The notes under the pieces are model-generated. The model was not told the DNA's origin, searched no databases, and saw nothing but the letters and a program-made list of their open reading frames with translations. Positions 18,271 to 27,292 of a stretch of DNA of 57,667 nucleotides are shown piece after piece. This stretch comes from a bacterium (GTDB lineage Bacteria; Krumholzibacteriota; Krumholzibacteriia; LZORAL124-64-63). The stretch is taken from positions 1 to 57,667 of the forward strand of contig JAAESD010000333.1 in the NCBI GenBank assembly GCA_024229695.1, in the 5' to 3' direction. A program made the translations under genes and the position numbers. Position 1 is the first letter of the stretch. Every line of letters starts with the position of its first letter.

Positions 18271-19422
18271 TTAAAGTTCGCGACTAGCTGCAGGGTCACC
18301 TTTAACCCGTGCAGCAATGAAAGGCAATTTTTGCTTTTTAACAGCAACCTGTTTGCCTCTGATATCAACCGTTAAATCATTGTCCAGAAAATTGACATCA
18401 ACAAGAGCCATAAACAATGACTTTCCTGTTGTAGGGCTTTTTGTACCGCTTGTAACAAATCCAACCTGCTGATCTCCACAGTACAATTCGCAATCTTGTC
18501 TTGCAATCGGAGCTGGCCTTGTTTTTTCACCAATAACGATTGGCATAACTTCAAAGCCTCTAATCCTGCGAGGAACACCAGACTCTTTTTGACCCTTGAT
18601 AACATCCAGACCTATGAATGAATCTTTTTTCATCCGCACAGCCCAGCCAATACCCGCTTCCAGTGGTGTCCAGTTTTCAGAAAGCTCATGACCATACAAA
18701 CAATACCCGACTTCAAAACGCAGAGTATCCCTGGCTGCCAGGCCAACTGGAACCATACCTTTTCCCTTGCCCAAAGAAATTAACTCTTCCCAAAGAGAAA
18801 GGGCATCTGCAAAAGGAATATAAAGTTCATAGCCATGCTCACCTGTATACCCAGTGCGTGAAACTATCCAATCTCCAACAGTTTTAAATGTGTAGAATTC
18901 TAAATCGGCGAAGGTGCCCTGTTGTTCTTGAAGTGCATCCAGCGAGGCGACAATTTCTTTAGAGCATGGACCCTGAACAGCAATCAGAGCGGTCGTGTGA
19001 CTTATATCGTTCAACTCAACATCGTCAACAATTTTACTCTGCATCCAGTTGATAATTTTCTCATGATTGGCAGCATTACAAACTACCATCCACTTCTGGT
19101 CAGCCAATCGATAAATCAGCATATCGTCTAGCACTGTGCCTGCTTCATTGCACATAGCTGTATAAGTAATCTGTCCAGGCTCAGTCTTGGTAATACGATT
19201 TGTAATCAGGTTTTCCAGCCAGCTGGTTGCCCCAGCTCCAGAAACAATAATCTCGCCCATATGTGTTATATCAAAAATGCCAGCAGTCTCACGTACAGCA
19301 GCATGTTCTGCCAGTACGCCCTGATACTGCACAGGCATTTCAAACCCGGCATACTCCACCATCTTGCCGCCATTTTCAGCGTGCCATTGTGACAATGGTG
19401 TTTTCTTCAAATCATTGTTCAT
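18271..19422 (-). CDS. gcvT: Aminomethyltransferase (glycine cleavage T protein)
   Basis: The 383-residue protein transfers the methylene group from GcvH to tetrahydrofolate and releases ammonia. It shows the N-terminal pattern PVQYQGVLAEH and VRETAGIFDITHMGEI, and the C-terminal segment CELYCGDQQVGFVTSG...SPTTGKSLFMALVD typical of GcvT. AGGTGG precedes the ATG at 19422. It is the first gcv gene, 87 bases after uvrA; I saw no glycine riboswitch in that gap. Confidence 0.96.
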   Translation of the reverse strand: MNNDLKKTPLSQWHAENGGKMVEYAGFEMPVQYQGVLAEHAAVRETAGIFDITHMGEIIVSGAGATSWLENLITNRITKTEPGQITYTAMCNEAGTVLDDMLIYRLADQKWMVVCNAANHEKIINWMQSKIVDDVELNDISHTTALIAVQGPCSKEIVASLDALQEQQGTFADLEFYTFKTVGDWIVSRTGYTGEHGYELYIPFADALSLWEELISLGKGKGMVPVGLAARDTLRFEVGYCLYGHELSENWTPLEAGIGWAVRMKKDSFIGLDVIKGQKESGVPRRIRGFEVMPIVIGEKTRPAPIARQDCELYCGDQQVGFVTSGTKSPTTGKSLFMALVDVNFLDNDLTVDIRGKQVAVKKQKLPFIAARVKGDPAASREL

Positions 19423-19509
19423 GCGCCACCTGTTTCCTGATTATAAATCCTGAAGAACGACACAAACTTATAACGCAGAATCGAAAACCCCAACAAGATT
19501 GTTTGATTA

Positions 19510-22335
19510 TCAACAACCTGCCAGCAGGTCTCTGAGCATCTTCCCGGTATATGATTCCTGACAATCCGCAACAGTCTCAACACTTCCGGCAACAAGTACC
19601 TGTCCACCTTCAGCGCCCCCCTCTGGGCCCAGGTCTATTATCCAGTCAGCACGCCTGATAACTTCAGGATTATGCTCGATTACAACTACTGAATGTCCTT
19701 CACTTGCAATGCGCTCCAGAATATCCATCAAGCGGTCAACATCACAAAAATGCAGACCCGTGGTTGGCTCATCCAGAATGTAAAGTACATCGGTTCTTTT
19801 ACCTCTGGAAAGTTCACGTGCAAGTTTCAGTCTTTGAGCCTCTCCGCCAGACAAGGTTGCGCCAACCTGACCCAATCTCATGTATCCCAAGCCTACATCA
19901 TTAATCAACTGCAGTATCTTTTTGCACGATGGGATATTCCCGAAAAACTCGAGTGCTTCTTCAGCAGGCATATCCAGAACATCGGCCATTGAGCGACCTT
20001 TGAAATGCACTTCCAACGTTTCACGATTATATCGTTTGCCGTTACACTCTTCACACTCAACTTCAACATCGGGCAAAAAGTCCATTGTAATGCGACGCAC
20101 ACCAGCGCCCTCACACTCGGGGCATCTGCCATCGCCAGCATTGAAACTGAATCGACCAGGACCATAACCACGCATTTTAGCAAGATTGGTCTCGGCAAAA
20201 AGCTTTCGCAATGGAGTCATCAAATTACTGTAGGTTGCTGGAGTAGAGCGAGGCGATCTGCCAATTGGTGACTGATCTACCAGAATTACCGAGTTCAACT
20301 TATCTGCACCAGATATCGATTCAAACGGTTCCGGCCTTGCAGAAGCTCGGTTCAACTCTTGAGCCAGAGCTCTGTACAAAGTGTCGTGTATTGCAGTGCT
20401 CTTGCCAGAGCCAGAAACGCCAGTGACAACAGTCAGCTGACTTAAAGGAATTTCAATATCTACATTCTTTAAATTTCTGGCAGTGAGGCCAGTCATCTTC
20501 AGCCAGTTTTCAGGCTTCTGCCCTTTGCTTGCGGGTGTTGTCGATGACACTTTACGCCTGTCGCAAAGCCAGCGACCGGTTTCACTCTCTTTATTTTCAC
20601 TAACCTCTTGAGGTGTGCCACTAGCAACAACTAGTCCGCCGTGTTCACCAGCTCCGGGCCCCAGGTCAAGCAAGTAGTCTGCAGCAAGCATCACATCAAG
20701 ATCATGTTCAACAACAACAACTGTATTGCCTCTTTCACGCAATGCATGCAGGGTTCCAATCAATCTTTGAATATCCCGATGATGTAGCCCCACACTCGGT
20801 TCATCCAGAACATAAAGTACGCCGGTTAATTTAGAGCCAACTTGAGTTGCCAATCGTACTCTCTGACCTTCTCCGCCAGACAAGGTACTTACACCTCTAT
20901 CAATAGACAGGTAACCAACTCCGACTTGAGTCAAAAACCTGCTGCGTTGCGCAATTTGTTGAAGTATAACAGACGCAACTTCTGACTTTGTATGATCGTC
21001 AAACTGCAAGCCTTCTGCCCAGAGCAAAAGCTCGCTGATTGCCATCTCGGAAACCTGTCCGATGTGCAAACCGCCAATAAGCACAGCCAGAGACTCAGGT
21101 TTCAATCGATATCCCGAACATATTTTACACTTTAAGGGAGTCATCAACTTTGCAATTCTGGCGCGAACTTTATCAGACTTTGTTTCCCGATACCTGCGCA
21201 GGAGATCTTCAGCCAGCCCCTCCCACTCAACTATAAATGCTTCATATAGTTTATGGTCTTCAACAGTTGCACGAACCTCTGCAGTGAATCCATAAATAAT
21301 TGTCTGCTTCGCTGTTTCCGAAAGAGTTATCCAAGGTTCGCTGAGAGAAAAATCCATCGCCGTTGCAAGGGCTTCAATTTGTGTGTAAACCCAACCTGTT
21401 TCCTTGCCCACCAAAAACTCAATCGCTCCATCACTGATACTGATTTGTGGGTCTGGGACAAGTGAATCGATAGTTATTGTTGGGGTTGTACCAAGTCCAT
21501 GGCACTCCTTGCAAAATCCTGCTGGAGAGTTGAAAGAAAAAGAGCGAGGCTCAACTTCCGGAAAACCTTTCCCGCACGATGGACATGCCGCATTCCGACT
21601 GAACAATTTCAGTTCTTCACCAATTTTGACAAGAACTGACCCACCAGATAACTCAGCAGCAACAGTCACAGCTTCATCCAGGCGTTGCTCCATGCCAGGG
21701 CGCTGCACCAGTCCATCGATAACGACCGAAATATCATGCCGCTTACCGGGAGCAAGGTTCATCTCATCATCCAGCTCCAACATTTCACCATCAATCAACA
21801 CGCGCAGATACCCATCGTCACTTAAACCTGAAAGCAGATTTTTATGACTCCCCTTACGACCTGTAATCAAAGGGGCAAGCAACCAGATCCGGCTACCTTC
21901 TGGAATCTTGCCAATGCTGGATTTTATTTCACTCAGAGGTTGAGTAGATACAGGGACATCGCAATCGGGGCAAGTTGCTGTACCACATCGGGCGTAGAGC
22001 AACCTTAAATAATTTGATACTTCTGTAATAGTGCCAACGGTGGAACGTGGATTGCTGCCCAGCCCTTTTTGGTCGATCGCAAGTGCCGGTGACAGCCCTT
22101 CTATTTTATCGACATCCGGCTTTGGCAGCTGATCTAGAAATTGATGTGCGAAACTGGACATGCTTTCAACGTATCGACGTTGGCCTTCAGCATATAAAGT
22201 ATCGAACGCAAGCGAAGACTTGCCTGACCCACTGGGACCAGTTACAACAATCATCTTCTTACGAGGAAGATCTACATCGATGTTCTTCAGGTTATGAACC
22301 CGAGCACCGCGAATTGTTATCGGTTGGTTACTCAT
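19510..22335 (-). CDS. uvrA: Excinuclease ABC subunit A
   Basis: The 941-residue protein is the damage-sensing ATPase of nucleotide excision repair. It has two ABC modules: Walker A GPSGSGKSSLAFDTLYAEG near the N-terminus with signature LSGGEGQRVRLATQVGS and LDEPSVGLHHRD; then GVSGSGKSTAIHDTLYRAL with LSGGEAQRLKLARELS and LDEPTTGLHFCD. The second zinc module is visible as CPECEGAG ... VECEECNGKRYN. Its length is normal. The start (22335) overlaps the end of the cyclophilin gene by eight bases, with GCAGGTAA as ribosome-binding site. Confidence 0.98.
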   Translation of the reverse strand: MSNQPITIRGARVHNLKNIDVDLPRKKMIVVTGPSGSGKSSLAFDTLYAEGQRRYVESMSSFAHQFLDQLPKPDVDKIEGLSPALAIDQKGLGSNPRSTVGTITEVSNYLRLLYARCGTATCPDCDVPVSTQPLSEIKSSIGKIPEGSRIWLLAPLITGRKGSHKNLLSGLSDDGYLRVLIDGEMLELDDEMNLAPGKRHDISVVIDGLVQRPGMEQRLDEAVTVAAELSGGSVLVKIGEELKLFSRNAACPSCGKGFPEVEPRSFSFNSPAGFCKECHGLGTTPTITIDSLVPDPQISISDGAIEFLVGKETGWVYTQIEALATAMDFSLSEPWITLSETAKQTIIYGFTAEVRATVEDHKLYEAFIVEWEGLAEDLLRRYRETKSDKVRARIAKLMTPLKCKICSGYRLKPESLAVLIGGLHIGQVSEMAISELLLWAEGLQFDDHTKSEVASVILQQIAQRSRFLTQVGVGYLSIDRGVSTLSGGEGQRVRLATQVGSKLTGVLYVLDEPSVGLHHRDIQRLIGTLHALRERGNTVVVVEHDLDVMLAADYLLDLGPGAGEHGGLVVASGTPQEVSENKESETGRWLCDRRKVSSTTPASKGQKPENWLKMTGLTARNLKNVDIEIPLSQLTVVTGVSGSGKSTAIHDTLYRALAQELNRASARPEPFESISGADKLNSVILVDQSPIGRSPRSTPATYSNLMTPLRKLFAETNLAKMRGYGPGRFSFNAGDGRCPECEGAGVRRITMDFLPDVEVECEECNGKRYNRETLEVHFKGRSMADVLDMPAEEALEFFGNIPSCKKILQLINDVGLGYMRLGQVGATLSGGEAQRLKLARELSRGKRTDVLYILDEPTTGLHFCDVDRLMDILERIASEGHSVVVIEHNPEVIRRADWIIDLGPEGGAEGGQVLVAGSVETVADCQESYTGKMLRDLLAGC

Positions 22336-23032
22336 TTACCTGCATCTCTGCCCAGGCAGCCAGTTCCTCTTCACTAAATTCATAAGTATTATAAAGGATT
22401 TTACAATCTTTGATTAAAACCTTTTCATGAGGATTGTCATATCGATCTCTGGGAGTATTTACAATTTCATCAATTACTTCCAGGCCATAAACGATTTTCC
22501 CAAAGTTGGTATACTGTTTGTCCAGGCTTGCAGCTCTTGCAACACAAAGAAAGAACTGGCTCCCAGCTGAATCAGGATGCTGGCTTCTTGCCATAGACAA
22601 TGTCCCACGGACATGAGGTTCATTGTTGAATTCTGCGATAAGCGATGCCTGACCATTCATCCCTGCATAGCCACGGCTCTCAAGTTTCTCACTCAGTTCA
22701 GTCAGCAATGCTGCATCTCCAGCAGAAACAACATCTTTCCAGAGAGGCCCTCCCTGACCGTCATTGCGTCGATCTTCATCTTTTGAATTTGGATCTCCAC
22801 CCTGAATCATAAACCCGGGAATTACACGGTGGAAACAGGTTCCATTATAAAAACCTGTATCAGCAAGATGCAGGAAATTTTCAACATGTTTGGGAGCCAG
22901 ATCAGGACGCATATGGATTAATATTTCACCCTTGGAAGTATCCATTAAGACAAATACATCGTCTTGAGCAACAGCAGTAAAAGCAGTAGAGAGAACTGCA
23001 ATAAATAACAATGAAACTAGAATTTTCTTCAT
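22328..23032 (-). CDS. Exported cyclophilin-type peptidyl-prolyl isomerase
   Basis: The 234-residue protein has a signal peptide (MKKILVSLLFIAVLSTAFTAVA, then Gln), so it acts in the periplasm or beyond. Cyclophilin motifs are clear: FYNGTCFHRVIPGFMIQGGD, then RGTLSMARSQHPDSAGSQFF and NFGKIVYGLEVID. Between GGD and RGTLSMARS it has about 70 residues where short bacterial cyclophilins have roughly 30; the extra part (GDAALLTELSEKLESRGYAG) looks helical. GGAGGATACC precedes ATG. It is the first gene of a unit that continues into uvrA and gcvT. Confidence 0.92.
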   Translation of the reverse strand: MKKILVSLLFIAVLSTAFTAVAQDDVFVLMDTSKGEILIHMRPDLAPKHVENFLHLADTGFYNGTCFHRVIPGFMIQGGDPNSKDEDRRNDGQGGPLWKDVVSAGDAALLTELSEKLESRGYAGMNGQASLIAEFNNEPHVRGTLSMARSQHPDSAGSQFFLCVARAASLDKQYTNFGKIVYGLEVIDEIVNTPRDRYDNPHEKVLIKDCKILYNTYEFSEEELAAWAEMQVNE

Positions 23033-23102
23033 GGTATCCTCCGGTAATCAGGTTGTATTGACGGACAATAATGAATAACATGGCTTTTCTGTTTCAGCAA
23101 GC

Positions 23103-23131
23103 TTGCTTTGCCAGTTTTAAAACCCCATAAT
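23103..23131 (+). promoter_or_regulatory. Probable promoter of the cysteine desulfurase gene
   Basis: TTGCTT (23103-23108), a 17-base spacer and CATAAT (23126-23131) lie 40 bases before the start codon. The -35 overlaps a perfect 12-bp palindrome (23096-23107, AGCAAGCTTGCT), which could be a regulator site. Confidence 0.5.
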
Positions 23132-23171
23132 TGGCAGGGTATTTCGAATCAACCTTGTTTAGGAGATCACA

Positions 23172-24365
23172 ATGACCGACCTGGTATATTTAGATAACGC
23201 ATCAACTACCTTCCCTAAGCCTGATTGTGTTTATGATGTTATGGCTTCATTTTACAGGGAAAATGGGGTTTCTCCCGGCAGAAGCGGTTCTGATCTGGCA
23301 GTTGCAGCTGGAATGATGATAGATGAAACACGCAGAATTTTGCATAAACTTTTTAATAATCCTGACTCTGACCATAAACGACTAATCTTTACGTCAAGCG
23401 CAACTGAGGCAACCAACCTGGCAATAAAAGGTATTGCATGTCAGGGAGACCACTTTATAACAACTGAAGTTGAGCACAACTCAATCCTGCGCCCATTGTA
23501 TATGTTGAAGCAAGAAGGCTTGATTGACTACGACATAGTTCCAATGAATCCTGAAACCGGTATGATAGACCCCATCGATATCGAAAATGCAATCAAACCG
23601 GAAACAAAAATGATTCTTGTAAATCATGGTTCCAATGTTATTGGTACAATTCAGCCAGCTGAAGAAATTGGACAGATTTGTAAAAAACACAATGTACTTT
23701 ACTTGCTTGATGCTTCGCAAACTGCTGGTGTAATTCCTGTAGATATGCAGAAACTCAATGCTGATATTGTAGTTTTTGCTGGCCACAAATCTCTGTTTGG
23801 ACCTTGTGGAACTGGCGGTTTGGCTGTTGGCCCTGATGTCCCAATTCGTAGCACCAAATGGGGCGGCACTGGAATTAAATCGGCACTTCGATATCATCCT
23901 GATGATTTTCCACAAAGACTGGAAACAGGAACTCCTAATATTCTGGGAATTTCCGGATTGAATGCCGGTGTGAAATGGGTTCTTGAACAAGGCATCGAAA
24001 ATATTCACAATCAGGAAATGAAATTAATTGCTCAACTGATTGATGGAATCGAGAATCTGGAAGGTCTGACTCTCCACTGCCCGGGCATTGGTCATGACCA
24101 CTTACCAGTACTTTCAATTGCTGTAGAAAACATCACTCCTCAGGAACTGACTACCAGACTCGATGTAGATTACAACGTCACTTGCAGGTCTGGTCTTCAA
24201 TGTGCCCCTTACCTGCATGACAGAATTGGAACATCTCCAAATGGGACTCTTCGATTTGGTGTTGGTCCGTTCAACACAAGTGATCACATCGATTCAGCAA
24301 TTACCGCTCTGACAAACATTATTGAAGAAGCACACCAAAGAGCTGCCGGAGCTGGCTCAGCTTAA
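23172..24365 (+). CDS. Cysteine desulfurase family protein (class V aminotransferase fold)
   Basis: The 397-residue PLP enzyme should release sulfur (or selenium) from cysteine (or selenocysteine) as an enzyme persulfide. The PLP lysine is K206 in FAGHKSLFGPCGTGG. The sulfur-accepting Cys is probably C344 in CRSGLQCAPYLH. The motifs KWGGTGIKS and RLETGTPNILGISGLNAG match the family-protein branch (TIGR01977-like) rather than IscS or SufS. TAGGAGATCACA precedes ATG. It stands alone between its own promoter and a terminator, without iscU, sufU or a sulfur-acceptor gene nearby, so its physiological acceptor is not evident. Confidence 0.9.
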   Translation: MTDLVYLDNASTTFPKPDCVYDVMASFYRENGVSPGRSGSDLAVAAGMMIDETRRILHKLFNNPDSDHKRLIFTSSATEATNLAIKGIACQGDHFITTEVEHNSILRPLYMLKQEGLIDYDIVPMNPETGMIDPIDIENAIKPETKMILVNHGSNVIGTIQPAEEIGQICKKHNVLYLLDASQTAGVIPVDMQKLNADIVVFAGHKSLFGPCGTGGLAVGPDVPIRSTKWGGTGIKSALRYHPDDFPQRLETGTPNILGISGLNAGVKWVLEQGIENIHNQEMKLIAQLIDGIENLEGLTLHCPGIGHDHLPVLSIAVENITPQELTTRLDVDYNVTCRSGLQCAPYLHDRIGTSPNGTLRFGVGPFNTSDHIDSAITALTNIIEEAHQRAAGAGSA

Positions 24366-24377
24366 ATATACACAAAC

Positions 24378-24413
24378 AAAAAGGCCGCCTGATTTTTCAG
24401 GCGGCCTTTTTTT
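24378..24413. terminator. Bidirectional intrinsic terminator
   Basis: A perfect 11-bp stem (24382-24392 with 24397-24407, AGGCCGCCTGA arm) and a 4-base loop are followed by seven T on the plus strand and preceded by five A (24378-24382), which is a T-tract on the minus strand. It sits between the convergent cysteine desulfurase and OmpA-like genes and probably serves both. Confidence 0.93.
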
Positions 24414-24435
24414 GTTCTGGAATCAGTTGTTGAAG

Positions 24436-25056
24436 TTATCGCTCAACCCTATGCATTACAATTCGGACAAAGCGATTTTGTTCACGCCCTTCAGCAGTAT
24501 CATTATCTGCAACTGGACGGAAAGGACCATAACTGACAACAGCAAAACGGGTAGCATCCATGTCCAGCCAGTTAGTCATGTATCGAGTTACCGCAGCAGC
24601 TCTGGCAGCACCAAGCTCCCAGTTTGATGGCCACAACTCCTGCCAGTCAGGCTCAATTTTATGACTGTCAGTATAACCTTCGACATAAATATCCCAGTTT
24701 GGATATTCAGCACAGGCATCGCGGATAGCTTCAAGAGTTGGAACCATTGTATCCATAACCATCACGCCAGCTGAAGCAAAAAGAATACTGTCAGGGATTT
24801 CAACAACCACTATTTCATTTATCTGGTCGATGAGAACCTGCTTCTCTGCCTCAACACCTGCAATTTCGTCACGAAGTTTTTGAGCAAGTTCTTTGCCCTC
24901 TTCGATAGTAGCTTCACGCTCAGCTATAATACCGTCACGTTCAACAATACTTGCATCACGTTCAACAATAATCTGCTTGTAATCCTTACAAGGAGCACAA
25001 CCATTCAGCAGTGCAAATGCAACAACCAAAATCAACAACGTCACTCTATAAATCAT
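24436..25056 (-). CDS. OmpA-family lipoprotein with coiled-coil linker
   Basis: The 206-residue product has a lipobox LLNGC with Cys20. Residues about 28-75 form a charged coiled coil with an imperfect 8-residue repeat (IVERDASI, IVERDGII, IAEREATI). The C-terminal part is an OmpA peptidoglycan-binding domain: VEGYTDSHKI, then SNWELGAARAAAVTRYM, SYGPFRPVADN and REQNRFVRI. It probably tethers the outer membrane to peptidoglycan, or is a MotB-like stator relative without the membrane helix. AGAGGTGAG precedes ATG. It is the last gene before the bidirectional terminator. Confidence 0.9.
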   Translation of the reverse strand: MIYRVTLLILVVAFALLNGCAPCKDYKQIIVERDASIVERDGIIAEREATIEEGKELAQKLRDEIAGVEAEKQVLIDQINEIVVVEIPDSILFASAGVMVMDTMVPTLEAIRDACAEYPNWDIYVEGYTDSHKIEPDWQELWPSNWELGAARAAAVTRYMTNWLDMDATRFAVVSYGPFRPVADNDTAEGREQNRFVRIVMHRVER

Positions 25057-25158
25057 ATTAACTCACCTCTTGGATGGAGCAGTAACCCTGCTCTCAACAA
25101 CCGTTTGTGCCATCCTAAATGACAGGCACATTATTCCAGAACATATCTAATGTAAGGC

Positions 25159-25198
25159 AGAACTCGTTCTGAGAAAAGCACTTTTTGGATTTTCTCAG
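25159..25198 (-). repeat. Two adjoining inverted repeats downstream of asnS
   Basis: A 9-bp perfect stem (25169-25177 with 25190-25198, CTGAGAAAA arm) directly abuts a small perfect inverted repeat (25159-25170, AGAAC/GTTCT). Neither is followed by a T-tract on the minus strand, so this is not a standard intrinsic terminator; an mRNA-stabilising hairpin after asnS is possible. Confidence 0.45.
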
Positions 25199-25205
25199 CG
25201 ATTCC

Positions 25206-26543
25206 TTATGGACTAATCCGATTAATCAGTCTTGGGAATGGAATTGTTTCCCGTAAATGATGAATACCGGTAATCCACGTTACCATTCTTTCCAACCCTA
25301 AACCAAAACCAGCACTTGGAAATCCGCCATACCTGCGTAAGTCCAGATACCATTCAAAAGCTTCTTTTGGAAGTCCGTGTGCATCAATTTGTTTTAACAG
25401 ATAATCCAAATCTCCAGCACGCTGACCACCGCCAATAACTTCGCCATAGCCTTCTGGGGCAAGCATATCCACAGACAGGGAAAGCGTTGGATCTTCAGGA
25501 TCCGGCTCCATATAAAATGCTTTGATTGCAGCAGGAAAACGATGGACAAAAATTGGCCTGTCATATTGTTTGGTCAGCCAGGTTTCATCATCCCCACCAA
25601 AGTCGCCGCCTTTTTCAAACTCAGTCTTGCCTTCCCACTCCGGATCTTTGGCTTTTTCCTTGTAAAAATTATCCAGCCAGTCTGCAGCATCGTTATAGTG
25701 GACCCGTGGGAATTCACCTTTTAATGAAGTTTCCAGAACTGTCAGGTCACGCTCCAGAACATCAACCAGCAGATCCCGATGTTTTTCCAGAACTCTTTCC
25801 AGAATAAACATTGTAAACCGTTCAGCAAGGTTCATGTCCTCATCCAGTTCCATGAAAGCAACTTCTGGCTCAATCATCCAGAACTCTGTCAGATGTCTAC
25901 GAGTCTTGGATTTTTCCGCACGGAACGTTGGACCAAAACAATAGACCTTTCCAAATGCAGCTGCTGCTGCCTCCATATATAACTGTCCCGATTGAGTCAG
26001 GAATGCAGTGTCTCCAAAGTACTCTGTTTGGAAAAGTGTACTTGTACCTTCGCATGCGTTGGGTGTGAAGATTGGAGCATCAACATTGACAAAACCTTCG
26101 CCATCGAAAAAATCCCTGATTGCCAAAGCAACTGTAGAACGAATTGTCAAAATAGCATGCTGCTTTTTGCTACGAAGCCATAAATGTCTGTTATCAAGCA
26201 GGAAATTGGAGCCGTGCTCTTTTGGTGTAATAGGGTATCCATCAGACAGATTGACTATTTCCAGAGACTTAACCTGGATTTCGAAACCAAGTTTTGAGCG
26301 AGTGTCTGCAGCAACAGTACCTGTTACTATCAGACTACTCTCTTGCGTCAAAGCTTGTGCTGCTTCCCAGGTTGCATCATCAACATTGGTTTTAAAAACA
26401 ACAGCCTGAATTATGCCACTACCATCGCGGAACTGCAGAAAGGACAACTTGCCTTTACCACTCTTGTTGAAGAGCCAGCCTTTTAAGACAACATCTTTGT
26501 CCAGATAATCTGCAACTTCATTAATTCGAATATACTCAGCCAT
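25206..26543 (-). CDS. asnS: Asparagine-tRNA ligase
   Basis: The 445-residue class IIb synthetase charges tRNA-Asn. An N-terminal OB-fold ([20 protein letters not shown]) is followed by the catalytic domain: motif 2 [21 protein letters not shown] and motif 3 [15 protein letters not shown]. The [10 protein letters not shown] and ETIPFPR ending favour AsnS over AspS. I placed the start at 26543 ([10 protein letters not shown]) with AAAGG upstream; a TTG seven codons earlier is less likely. Presence of asnS means tRNA-Asn can be charged directly. Confidence 0.95.
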   Translation of the reverse strand: MAEYIRINEVADYLDKDVVLKGWLFNKSGKGKLSFLQFRDGSGIIQAVVFKTNVDDATWEAAQALTQESSLIVTGTVAADTRSKLGFEIQVKSLEIVNLSDGYPITPKEHGSNFLLDNRHLWLRSKKQHAILTIRSTVALAIRDFFDGEGFVNVDAPIFTPNACEGTSTLFQTEYFGDTAFLTQSGQLYMEAAAAAFGKVYCFGPTFRAEKSKTRRHLTEFWMIEPEVAFMELDEDMNLAERFTMFILERVLEKHRDLLVDVLERDLTVLETSLKGEFPRVHYNDAADWLDNFYKEKAKDPEWEGKTEFEKGGDFGGDDETWLTKQYDRPIFVHRFPAAIKAFYMEPDPEDPTLSLSVDMLAPEGYGEVIGGGQRAGDLDYLLKQIDAHGLPKEAFEWYLDLRRYGGFPSAGFGLGLERMVTWITGIHHLRETIPFPRLINRISP

Positions 26544-26576
26544 CACAAACCTTTCTTCACGCAAAATAAATGCGTT

Positions 26577-27218
26577 CTACATGTAATCATCCAGAACTGC
26601 ATCTGGTGCAATTACATCCATCATATCCCCAGCTTCAAGTCGAAAATCTCCGGTAGGAAGTGGACACTTCTGTCCATCTTTCCTTACAACTTGAACCAGA
26701 TTTATTTGTTTTTTCATCAGTCCCAGTTCGCCTAAGGTCTTAGCTTCCCATTCTTTAGGCAAATTAATTTTACGTAGGCTGAAACCATCAGGCAATTCCA
26801 CAAAATCGACGACTGACTCATGCAGTAAATGCTCCGCAAGCCTTTCACCCATTTCCTCTTCCGGGTAAACAATTTTGTCCGCTCCAACCGACTTCAATAC
26901 TTTGCCCTGCTGCTCAGTCAAAGCCTTGCAGACAATCTTCTTGATGCCCAGCTCTTTACAAAGTTGTGTAATCAGGACTGACGATTCGAAATCATCACCG
27001 ATAGCAATAACCACGCAGTCCATATGTGCAATTTCCTGGTCTTCCAGATTTGCTTTTATAGTCCCGTCAAACACACGTGCATCAGAGACCTGATCCTTGA
27101 GTTCCTCAACGATATCAATATCGGTATCAACAGCAAGGACATCTGCTCCCTCTTCAAAAAGAGAGGTTGCCACACTGCCACCAAACCGACCTAATCCAAA
27201 AACAGCTACTTTCAACAT
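26577..27218 (-). CDS. ktrA: Potassium uptake regulatory subunit, RCK domain (KtrA/TrkA)
   Basis: The 213-residue cytosolic protein gates the KtrB-type channel in response to nucleotides. The RCK_N Rossmann fold shows VFGLGRFGGSVA (6-17) with the acidic residue VDTD further on. The C-terminal RCK_C half follows PLPTGDFRLEAGDMMDVIAP. There is one RCK_N/RCK_C pair, as in KtrA, rather than two as in E. coli TrkA. GGGAGA precedes the ATG at 27218. It follows the ktrB gene in the same unit. Confidence 0.93.
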   Translation of the reverse strand: MLKVAVFGLGRFGGSVATSLFEEGADVLAVDTDIDIVEELKDQVSDARVFDGTIKANLEDQEIAHMDCVVIAIGDDFESSVLITQLCKELGIKKIVCKALTEQQGKVLKSVGADKIVYPEEEMGERLAEHLLHESVVDFVELPDGFSLRKINLPKEWEAKTLGELGLMKKQINLVQVVRKDGQKCPLPTGDFRLEAGDMMDVIAPDAVLDDYM

Positions 27219-27292
27219 TCCATCTCCCTGACAAAGTCAATAATCGTACGAGAGTTTAATGTACCGACCTATGTTCTGCAAGTGTGCTGATC

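Noticed and set aside
19423-19509. Glycine riboswitch before gcvT
   Set aside because: The 87-base gap has none of the conserved glycine aptamer elements.
23481-24008. 175-codon frame on the minus strand
   Set aside because: Antisense to the cysteine desulfurase, with no start site or motif.
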